DNA of 54,144 nucleotides, taken from Noviherbaspirillum humi. Lineage in GTDB: Bacteria > Pseudomonadota > Gammaproteobacteria > Burkholderiales > Burkholderiaceae_D. Under the pieces are notes generated by a model. It was not told the origin of the DNA, searched no databases, and was given only the letters and a program-made list of their open reading frames with translations. A program made the position numbers and the translations under genes. The DNA lies in assembly GCF_900188095.1 (NCBI RefSeq), contig NZ_FZOT01000024.1, forward strand, positions 1-54,144, written 5' to 3'. This document shows positions 1-6,602 of this stretch, piece after piece (within the stretch, counting starts at the first letter, position 1; each line of letters opens with the position of its first letter).

Positions 1-233
1 TTGTTGCCGTTGTTGACCAGGGTGTCCTGGCACTGGCTCAGCTGCTGGCTGGCGTTGAAGCTGGTGTCGCTCTTGCTCAGCGATACGCTCGGGCCACCGT
101 AGGGCAGGGAAGGCAGGCAATAGGACGGCATGGCCGGCAGGCAGGAACCCATGCCGCCGACAATGGCGGACAGGTGGGCGGCGCCGAGTTCGGTGGTGGC
201 AACGGACAGGTCTTTGAGGATGAGGGTTTTCAT
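1..233 (-). CDS. Double-glycine-leader small protein A (partial, C-terminus off the left edge)
   Basis: The reading frame starts at ATG 233, preceded by AGGAGAACC, and is open to the window edge (77 codons seen). It begins MKTLILKDL and residues 1-27 end in SAIVGG. Counted back from the Gly-Gly, positions -4, -7 and -12 are Ile, Leu and Leu, the pattern of double-glycine leaders cleaved by C39-peptidase ABC exporters. The part after GG has Cys residues (CLPAMPSYCLP), then SDTSFNASQQL and VNNGNN, which match protein B encoded just upstream. No database family was recognised. Export as a small bacteriocin-like or signalling protein is inference; no exporter gene is visible, but the cluster continues beyond the edge. 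It probably shares a transcript with gene B, 52 bp upstream. Confidence 0.75.
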   Translation of the reverse strand, partial: MKTLILKDLSVATTELGAAHLSAIVGGMGSCLPAMPSYCLPSLPYGGPSVSLSKSDTSFNASQQLSQCQDTLVNNGN

Positions 234-285
234 GATGGTTCTCCTGGGCTGATTCGTGAATGGGATTAAGGGTGTGGCGGGTGGA

Positions 286-564
286 TCAATGGAAGTTGAT
301 GTTGTTGCTGCCGTTCTGGGTCGGCGTGACGTTGGCCGTGATGCCGGAGGCAAAGGCGACGTTGTTGCCGTTGTTGACCTGGGTGTTCTGGCCCTGCATC
401 AGTTGCTGGGAAGCGTCGAACTTGGTGTCGGACAGGTGCAGGTCGAAGCTGGGAGCGGACCAGGCCGGCATGCGGAAGGCATAGGTGCCGCCGCGCACGG
501 CGCGCAGGGCTTCGCCGTCGAGGGCGGTTTCGATGTGCAGGTCTTGGATGATGATGGTTTTCAT
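286..564 (-). CDS. Double-glycine-leader small protein B (92 aa)
   Basis: This is a complete 92-residue protein with AGGAG 7 bases before its ATG. It starts MKTIIIQDL; residues 1-26 end in LRAVRGG, with Val, Leu and Leu at -4, -7 and -12 from the Gly-Gly, so it fits a double-glycine leader. The predicted mature part (about 66 aa) is rich in Asn, Gln, Ser and Thr and carries SDTKFDASQQL, QNTQVNNGNN and a C-terminal NGSNNINFH. The first two blocks recur in protein A downstream. Even the ribosome-binding region is duplicated (AGGAGAA near the ATG in both), so the pair arose by tandem duplication. The function is unknown; secretion by a peptidase-containing ABC transporter is the best inference. 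I do not recognise a named family. Confidence 0.8.
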   Translation of the reverse strand: MKTIIIQDLHIETALDGEALRAVRGGTYAFRMPAWSAPSFDLHLSDTKFDASQQLMQGQNTQVNNGNNVAFASGITANVTPTQNGSNNINFH

Positions 565-1115
565 GTCGATTCTCCTGGATGGCTGGTTGGTGTGGTGAGT
601 GAAATCTGTCGCACTCGAGCCCTATATCGCGAGGACCGTGCCAGCCATGCCGCATAAGGCGGAAAAATGCTCAAGCCCTTGAAAACAAAGCGGTATTTGC
701 AGGCGTGGTGCGGGAGCGCTGCTCCTGGTGCGCTGAACCGGTGTCGGGGCGGATCCAACGACCTCGGCCCGAGTGTTGGTTTGTCTGTGGCAGTCGAACC
801 GGCTTTTCTCTGTGGGTCGCAGCACTCATCAAAAGTTGGCGAGACAATCGTGGACTCGACGAGCGGATGTTGCTGAATTTGGGAAGCAGGCTGGCGGCCA
901 AAGCGCAACCAATGCGCATGCGCGGCACCGATTTATAAATACGCCGCAGGTGACGGGGCAAAATCGATTGGATGAGAACAACTGGATGGGAAGGAGCTGG
1001 CTGCCCGGCGCTTCTGGAGACAGGCTTTGCAAAGTAATAAGGAGGGTTGGTGCCTTTATTGTTTTCAGGCCGTGGCAGCCGATGCCCATCGTCGCGTTCT
1101 CATCACACTAGGCGG
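565..1115. other. Gene-free stretch between small protein B and ynfA
   Basis: Apart from the possible promoter at 629-643 I see nothing that can be named. Open frames on both strands here lack ribosome-binding sites and recognisable protein sequence. An AAGGAGGG at 1039-1046 precedes a 25-codon GTG frame (1050-1127) with no supporting signal. Confidence 0.5.
629..643 (-). promoter_or_regulatory. Possible sigma-54 (-24/-12) promoter for the small-protein pair
   Basis: Read on the minus strand the site is TGGCACGGTCCTCGC: the -24 GG and -12 GC are exactly 10 bases apart, as in the consensus TGGCAC-N5-TTGC, with one mismatch (TCGC for TTGC). It would start transcription about 50 bases upstream of the ATG at 564. 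One match in an intergenic region can occur by chance, and no sigma-54 activator gene is visible nearby. Confidence 0.3.
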
Positions 1116-1448
1116 CTAGCTATTTGAAGGCTGCATTGCGATGACCGCCATGCCGCACAACGCCAAGGCTGCTCCTGCCAAGTTCCAGCGAGTCAACCGC
1201 ACTCCTTCCACGAGATTCAACCAAAGCAGGGCGATGGCGATGTACATGCCGCCGTATGCTGCATAGGTGCGACCGGCAGCAGCGGGGTGCAGGGTCAGAA
1301 GCCAGGCAAACACGCCGAGCGACATCGCGCCCGGAAGAAGCAGCCATGTCGGCTTCGCTTGCTTGAGTACGAGCCAAGGCAGATAGCACCCAAGAATCTC
1401 CGCGATCGCCGTAAGCGCATACAACACTGCTATTTTGAAAAAATCCAT
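1116..1448 (-). CDS. YnfA/UPF0060 family small membrane protein
   Basis: The 110-residue protein is almost entirely hydrophobic with four predicted membrane helices (about 3-25, 31-52, 60-80, 86-105), matching UPF0060/YnfA in length and sequence ([13 protein letters not shown] near the start, [15 protein letters not shown] in the third helix). YnfA proteins are distant relatives of the small multidrug resistance transporters and sit in the inner membrane; a role in efflux is reported for some but the substrate here is unknown. The ATG at 1448 has only a weak purine-rich stretch upstream. The gene stands alone, divergent from the glycine-zipper gene at 1583. Confidence 0.9.
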   Translation of the reverse strand: MDFFKIAVLYALTAIAEILGCYLPWLVLKQAKPTWLLLPGAMSLGVFAWLLTLHPAAAGRTYAAYGGMYIAIALLWLNLVEGVRLTRWNLAGAALALCGMAVIAMQPSNS

Positions 1449-1582
1449 TTACACGCTCTTCATTACGCTGGGTCGATTCCGTCCATTAACAATTGCTTAC
1501 CTCGGATACAGTTCATTAGCGACCGAATGACGGCCTGGCCCGTTACTGGAGTACGAGACCACTCATTCACGGAGAAAAATTT

Positions 1583-2068
1583 ATGGAAACCAGTCGCATC
1601 CACCCACTCATCGCCGGTGCTGCCGCTTCCGTCATGCTGGTAAGCCTGGTAGGCGCAGCTGCCATTTCCGGCATCCTTCCCTCCTCACACAGCGCCGCTG
1701 CGCCGGTCGCCCAGGCGATACCGCCGGCCGCAACCTCGGCACCGCTTGTGAACGCGGCGGCCGCAGCGCCGGTACCGGCAACCGCTCCGGTCGCTGAACA
1801 CAAGACGGTCGTCCATCACCGTTATGTCACCCACCGTCAGCCGGCACAAATCGCTCAAGCCGCACCCGCACCCACACCCGTGTACTCGCAGCCTGCTCCC
1901 CAGGCTCGGACCGAACAATATCATCCGGTTGGAATCGGTGTAGGGGCGGTCGTCGGCGGCTTGCTCGGCAATCAGGTCGGGGGCGGCAACGGTCGTACCC
2001 TTGCCACCATCGCTGGTGCGGTTGGCGGTGGCTATGTCGGCAATGAGATTGCCAAGCGCAATCAATGA
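1583..2068 (+). CDS. Glycine-zipper 2TM-domain envelope protein
   Basis: The 161-residue protein has an N-terminal hydrophobic segment (about 9-31, signal anchor or signal peptide without a clear lipobox), then an Ala/Pro-rich periplasmic linker (about 35-110) and a C-terminal glycine zipper (about 116-155) with GVGAVVGGLLGNQVGGGNG and IAGAVGGGYVGNEI. That is the pattern of the Gly-zipper_2TM/SlyB-like envelope proteins, which associate with membranes; their exact role is poorly defined. GGAGAA sits about 10 bases before the ATG. Function is inferred from the motif only. Confidence 0.85.
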   Translation: METSRIHPLIAGAAASVMLVSLVGAAAISGILPSSHSAAAPVAQAIPPAATSAPLVNAAAAAPVPATAPVAEHKTVVHHRYVTHRQPAQIAQAAPAPTPVYSQPAPQARTEQYHPVGIGVGAVVGGLLGNQVGGGNGRTLATIAGAVGGGYVGNEIAKRNQ

Positions 2069-2166
2069 TTCGCGCCTTTGACAGGTTCTTAGAGCCTGTT
2101 AAGTATCTTTGTGACATGAGCGCAGCCACGCGAAACGGTGAAACGCCAAGGCGAAGCAGGGAATTC

Positions 2167-2346
2167 GGGCAGCATGCTGCCCGCCTGCGCAGCTGTACCG
2201 GCTTGCAAGCCGGTACGCGCCCTGCAAGGGTGGCATCACGACGTAGCGGGGCTACGGCAAGGAGCCGCAACGACGCAGGATGGAGCAGGGGTTTCGCCAC
2301 GCATGCGTGGCGCCTGCTGAGTCGGTCCTGTGTGCAGGCAGGACCG
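2167..2346. repeat. Cluster of perfect palindromes in the gene-free tract 2069-2496
   Basis: Within 180 bases lie three loop-free perfect palindromes: 2167-2182 (16 bp, GGGCAGCATGCTGCCC), 2196-2215 (20 bp, centred on TTGCAA) and 2295-2312 (18 bp, centred on GCATGC), followed by an 8-bp inverted repeat with an 8-base loop (2323-2330 CGGTCCTG and 2339-2346). No gene is recognisable anywhere in 2069-2496 on either strand. The tract could be a structured non-coding element, a decayed mobile element (2090-2110 starts with a GAGCCTGTT-type end) or a protein-binding array. What it does is not known. Confidence 0.55.
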
Positions 2347-2496
2347 TGGAGGTCCCGTGGCTGCCCGAAGGGTTCAAGCAGGAAGGGCGCATTGCGGCGT
2401 TGCGGCGCTTGCGCAGGGGCCACCCTGTCCGGTCGACTTCTACGCCATATGCCAGCCAGTAGGTAATGTCGCCAGGGCCAACCCCTGTGAGCTCGA

Positions 2497-2979
2497 TCAG
2501 CGCTGCACAGTGCCTCGCTTCCCACTTGGAAAATCTGCGGCAATCATGAGGGTGCATCGCAATTTCTCCAGCAGGACGGCATCAGTCGATCCGCGCCACC
2601 AACGCTGGACCCAGGATTTGTGCCGATGATGCCCCACGATGACGAGGTCCACATCGAGGTGGTCCGCCATGTCGCGAATGACATCCGCAGGTTCTCCGGC
2701 TTCCACGTGACTCACCACCTGGAGCTCGGCATCTTGCAGCAGCTTGCACCCTTCATCGACCGCTTTACTTAACTTGCTTTTTTCAATCGCCGTCTGTTCT
2801 TCGATACTGGAGTAAGTGGCTTCCGTCACATACTCGCCCATCAGCGGTGCGGGACTTACATACGCGATGGCCAGTAGATGAATTTGCGTGGAGGGCGGCG
2901 GATTGAGCCGAATGCATTCAAGCAAGGCTGAACGGCTTTCGGCAGTGCCATCGTAGGCAACGAGAATCGAGCGGTACAT
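2497..2979 (-). CDS. Universal stress protein (UspA family)
   Basis: The 160-residue protein is a single Usp domain: MYRSILVAYDGTAESRSAL at the start and VDLVIVGHHRH near residue 120, followed by a WWRGS segment that takes the place of the usual ATP loop G-2X-G-9X-G-S/T. The second glycine of that loop is Arg, and one extra residue is present, so nucleotide binding is uncertain. The start at 2979 is chosen because ATGGAGG lies just upstream; an earlier ATG at 2994 lies within that same ribosome-binding stretch. Usp proteins act in the cytoplasm in stress survival. The gene is monocistronic. Confidence 0.9.
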   Translation of the reverse strand: MYRSILVAYDGTAESRSALLECIRLNPPPSTQIHLLAIAYVSPAPLMGEYVTEATYSSIEEQTAIEKSKLSKAVDEGCKLLQDAELQVVSHVEAGEPADVIRDMADHLDVDLVIVGHHRHKSWVQRWWRGSTDAVLLEKLRCTLMIAADFPSGKRGTVQR

Positions 2980-3275
2980 GATGCCTCCATCCATGAGAAT
3001 GTACTGGCATTAACTGAGGCGACGAATGTATTGCTCAAAGCCCGCTTCAGCACTTTACTGGCTGATTTCAGTATAGGCCGTTGCGCGCCCCCTGCAGGGA
3101 TTTGCTTGCCAGGGCTTTGTTTCGGTGGAAGGCTCCAGGAGGACAGAGCGCCGCCATGCAGCGCGGCACCTGGGGCAGAACCCTGCGTCGCACGACTTTT
3201 CTGCGCGAGCGCGTGCTTGACTTGCCGGTCGATGGCTGAGTTGGTCAGAGACCGGCTGCGTTGCGATGAGGACGG

Positions 3276-4253
3276 TTACAGCGCGAGTTTGAAAAGTTCA
3301 ATGGCGTTAGTGCGGCCGATGCGCAGGCGGTCGTCTTCGGAAAGCGGCGTATTGTCGAACCAGTTAGCGGCATCTTCCATGGTCTCGAACGGATAGTCCG
3401 CCGAGAACAGCACGCGATCGGTACCCATCACGTCCAGGCAGCAGCGGAACGACGGATCGCAGAAATTGCCGCTCGTGGTGACATAGAAATGGTCCTTGAA
3501 GTATTCACCGAGGTAGCGCTTGCCGGTATAGCCGCGAGGTGAAAACCGCATGCGCGCATCGATGCGCCACAGGTCGTAGGGAATGTGTTCACCGAGGTGA
3601 CCGATGATGATGCGCAGGTTGGGGAAGTCGTCGAACAGCCCGGATCCGCAGAGCCGAAGCGCATGGATCGACGTCTCGACCGCGAAGCCCCAGGGCGAGC
3701 TCATCAGCCAGGGATGCCCTTCATACGGCTGGGCCCGGGCCGGGATTTGCGTGCGGGGGTGGAGATAGAACGGTACGTCAAGCTGGGATACGACCGACCA
3801 AAACCCGCGGTAGGCCGGAATGTCATAGTAGATTGCCGAGTCGGGCGTGTCTTTCTGCGTGAAGCCGTTGACGAGCGCGCCCTTGAATCCAAGTTCCTTC
3901 ACGCAGCGGGTCAGCTCGGCCGCCGCCGCATCCGGGTCTTGCATCGGCAATGCCGCAAACCCGCCGAAGCGCTTCGGGTGCTTGGCTACCGCTTCGGCCA
4001 TCCGGTCGTTGGCGCGGCGCGAGACCTCGATGGCTTGCCGGGTATTCAGAATGGCCTGCACCGCCGGTGCGTTCAGCGACAAGATTGCGTACTCGATGCC
4101 ATTTCTGTCCATGTTCTCCAGGCGTTCGCTGTCGATGTCCAGGATCCGGCGTGCGAAGTCTTCCCAGTTGGCTGAACCTCCGGCGAACGTGCGCGAGTCT
4201 TCCAGCGTCTCATGCAGGGACATGTGTTCTTCAAATGCAATCTTGCCTTTCAT
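3276..4253 (-). CDS. Amidohydrolase-family aromatic acid decarboxylase, stand-alone paralogue
   Basis: The 325-residue protein belongs to the amidohydrolase group of divalent-metal, oxygen-independent benzoate decarboxylases (gamma-resorcylate, 2,3-dihydroxybenzoate and 5-carboxyvanillate decarboxylases). Starting at the ATG at 4253 (GGAG 6 bases upstream) the expected metal and catalytic residues fall in place: E8 and H10 in IAFEEHM, H165 in FYLHPRT, H219 in IIGHLGEH and D286 in FSADYPFE. An upstream TTG start is less likely. It is closely similar to the protein at 24320 but has no catabolic neighbours, so its substrate is open; a hydroxybenzoate is the best guess. Confidence 0.85.
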   Translation of the reverse strand: MKGKIAFEEHMSLHETLEDSRTFAGGSANWEDFARRILDIDSERLENMDRNGIEYAILSLNAPAVQAILNTRQAIEVSRRANDRMAEAVAKHPKRFGGFAALPMQDPDAAAAELTRCVKELGFKGALVNGFTQKDTPDSAIYYDIPAYRGFWSVVSQLDVPFYLHPRTQIPARAQPYEGHPWLMSSPWGFAVETSIHALRLCGSGLFDDFPNLRIIIGHLGEHIPYDLWRIDARMRFSPRGYTGKRYLGEYFKDHFYVTTSGNFCDPSFRCCLDVMGTDRVLFSADYPFETMEDAANWFDNTPLSEDDRLRIGRTNAIELFKLAL

Positions 4254-4436
4254 TATCTGCTCCAAGAATTGACCGGTAGTGGCTCGAGAAACTGTAGCAG
4301 TTCTGGCCTTGCAAGGGATCCTCGGTCGGAAACGCCAGAGGCGGCCACGGGGCTAAGGCAAAAATGAGACCCAGGCGGCGTCATGCCGCCCGCCGCGGTT
4401 TTGCTCGGACGAACAGCCGTCAGGTGGGTGCCGCCG

Positions 4437-4790
4437 TTATTTTCTGCGGTCGCCCGAACCGATGTAGCGGCGGTCTGGAGAGATGAAGGCTTCCACCCGG
4501 TGGTCAAGCATGCCCGGGGGTGCGACGAAATTGAGATCGAAGCGGCGCGGAGCGGTTGCAAAGAACTGCCAGGCGAATGTGCCGCCTGGCGTGACGAAGT
4601 TGATGGTTTCTCCGCCTTCCGCATTCACCCACCTTGTGTCTGGATGAATCGCAATGGTCCGGTTGATCTGCGATACCGCCGCGGGAGCGCCGTAGAAATC
4701 GGGTCCGATAGTTGGCGACGCGCACCCGGACAACAGTGCCAGGCCCAGCAGGGCGGGCGGCAAGAATCGGCCTGGATTTCCGAGAATCAT
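4437..4790 (-). CDS. CzcE-like periplasmic metal-binding lipoprotein
   Basis: The 117-residue protein has a lipoprotein signal ending LALLSGC (Cys about residue 23). The remainder resembles the CzcE domain of Cupriavidus heavy-metal resistance: a DFYGAPA segment, IAIHPDTRWVNAEGGETI and FAWQFF. CzcE binds copper in the periplasm. No czc efflux genes are next to it here; the RND system downstream is of the drug type. GGAG lies 6 bases before the ATG. The lipid anchor is inferred from the lipobox. Confidence 0.75.
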   Translation of the reverse strand: MILGNPGRFLPPALLGLALLSGCASPTIGPDFYGAPAAVSQINRTIAIHPDTRWVNAEGGETINFVTPGGTFAWQFFATAPRRFDLNFVAPPGMLDHRVEAFISPDRRYIGSGDRRK

Positions 4791-5074
4791 TTTGGGCTCC
4801 GGTTAAGCCATCGAGATCGTTCCTGTCATTGATGTAGACATGGCATTTCGTTTTCTTATCCCGCGCATCGTCCTTTCGCTGCCGTGGTGCTGCCCTGGCT
4901 TCCCCATGCTGCCGCACCGGAAATGGCCGGCGACGAACGAAGCAACGGCCGCATCCTGCATAGGCGATCCTCGGCATGCGGCGTGTTTCGCGGCGCCGAG
5001 GGTAGCCAACGGGGCAGGGTATCCCGGGCCGGCGCTTGCCGCCTCAAGCGAACCGGCGGCAGGCCCGGCGTGTT

Positions 5075-6589
5075 TCAGTCGCCGTCTGCAGCGCCGATCA
5101 CCTGGTTTCCGCCGGCGAGCGGCGCATCCCAAGAGCCGCCCAGCGCGCGTATCAGCGCCACGGTGGTGACCGCGCGGTCACCCCGCAACTGCACCGCATT
5201 GCGCTCGGCGGCAGCCAGGTTGCGCTGGGCATCGAGCAAGTCGAGATAGCTGCTGCGACCGGCGCGGTACAGCGTCTGCGCGAGGTCCGCCGAGCGGCGC
5301 GCCGATGCGACCGCATTATCGATTTCGGCGCCCTGCAGCGCGAGGATGCGCAGCGCGGCCAGGTTGTCCTCGACTTCGGCGAATGCGGTCAGCACGCTCT
5401 GGCGGTAGGCGGCAACCGCCTCCTCCAGCGCCGCCTCGCTGCGCGCCACGTCGCTGCGGATGCGCCCGCCGTCGAGCAGGGGAGCGGCCAGCGCCGCGCC
5501 CAGCAGCCAGGAGCGGCTGCTCCATTTGAACACGTCGGCGAAGCTGGTCCCGATGCCGCCGGCGGCAGCGCCGATGGTGAGCGCGGGAAACATGGCGGCG
5601 CGGGACACGCCGATGCGGGCATTCGCCGCTTCCATGCCGCGCTGGGCGATGGCGATGTCGGGCCGGCGCTGCAGCAGCGCCGACGGCAGGCCGGCCGGGA
5701 CGACCGGCAGCGCCAGCGCTTCGTCCAGCGGGCTGACCGGTGCGCTGATGGCGGAGGCGGGCTGGCCGAGCAATACCGCCAGCGCATGCTCGGCTGCCGC
5801 CCGCTGGCGCTGCAGGCCGACGGCCTCGGCGCGCGCGGTGGCCAGCGCGCTCCTGGCGCGCACCAGGTCGAGTTCGCCGATATCGCCCAGCTCGAAGCGG
5901 CGGCCGGTGATGCGCACGCTTTCCTCGCGCAGCTGCACCGTGTGCTCCAGCGTCGCCAGCTCGGCATCCAGCGAACGCATCCGGAAATACGTCTGTGCCA
6001 CGTCGGCCTGCAACGACAGCAGCACCGACCGGTAGGTCGCTTCCATGGCGCCGGCCTCGCCGCGGGCGGCGGCGACGCTGGAGGAGACGCGGCCGAACAG
6101 GTCGACCTCATAGCTGGCCGACAGGCGCGCGGCATAGACGTTGGCCGTCGGCACCGGCGTGCCCGGCGGCAGGTTCACTTCCAGCGGCGAGCGGCGTACG
6201 CGGTCGGCGCTGATGCCGATGCCGGCCTGCGGACTCCGATCCGCCTCGGCGATGCCGGCGATTGCGCGCGCCTGCCTGACCCGGGCAGCTGCCACCGCCA
6301 GGGTCTGGTTGCTGGCAGTGGCCTGATCGATCAAGGCGTTCAGGGTCGCGTCGTTGAAGGCGCGCCACCATTCGCCGCGCGGCTGCGCCTCGGCCGGCCG
6401 GCCGACTTGCCAGGTGGTGCCGTCGGCTGCCCTGACTACCGCCTCGCCTCCCGGGATTGCGGCGGGCCGCTGGGCTTCTCGAAACGCCGCCGGGATGGCG
6501 ACGTCCGGCTGCCGGAATTCGGGGGCGGCACAGGCGGCGAGCAGCAGCGCGGCAAGCAGGGCGACGCCCAATGATTGGGTGGTTTTCAT
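5075..6589 (-). CDS. RND efflux outer-membrane channel lipoprotein (OprM/NodT family)
   Basis: The 504-residue protein begins with a lipoprotein signal (LLAALLLAAC, Cys about residue 19) and carries the two repeated outer-membrane efflux protein domains of the TolC/OprM family, with the typical ISASYEVDLFG-like segment (here LSASYEVDLFGR) and RPDIAIAQRGMEAANARIG in the second half. It forms the outer-membrane exit duct of the tripartite pump encoded upstream. AAGGAAA precedes the ATG at 6589; an open frame further upstream lies inside the permease gene and is not used. It is the last gene of the operon, 13 bp after the permease stop, in the position of opcM/oprC in Burkholderia. Confidence 0.93.
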   Translation of the reverse strand: MKTTQSLGVALLAALLLAACAAPEFRQPDVAIPAAFREAQRPAAIPGGEAVVRAADGTTWQVGRPAEAQPRGEWWRAFNDATLNALIDQATASNQTLAVAAARVRQARAIAGIAEADRSPQAGIGISADRVRRSPLEVNLPPGTPVPTANVYAARLSASYEVDLFGRVSSSVAAARGEAGAMEATYRSVLLSLQADVAQTYFRMRSLDAELATLEHTVQLREESVRITGRRFELGDIGELDLVRARSALATARAEAVGLQRQRAAAEHALAVLLGQPASAISAPVSPLDEALALPVVPAGLPSALLQRRPDIAIAQRGMEAANARIGVSRAAMFPALTIGAAAGGIGTSFADVFKWSSRSWLLGAALAAPLLDGGRIRSDVARSEAALEEAVAAYRQSVLTAFAEVEDNLAALRILALQGAEIDNAVASARRSADLAQTLYRAGRSSYLDLLDAQRNLAAAERNAVQLRGDRAVTTVALIRALGGSWDAPLAGGNQVIGAADGD

Positions 6590-6602
6590 ATCAGTGATTT
6601 CC

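Noticed and set aside
1050-1127. 25-codon GTG frame after AAGGAGGG
   Set aside because: Only the Shine-Dalgarno-like sequence supports it; the peptide has no features and runs into the 3' end of ynfA.
2065-2629. Several open frames on both strands in the palindrome tract
   Set aside because: None has a ribosome-binding site or recognisable sequence; the palindromes create open frames on both strands.
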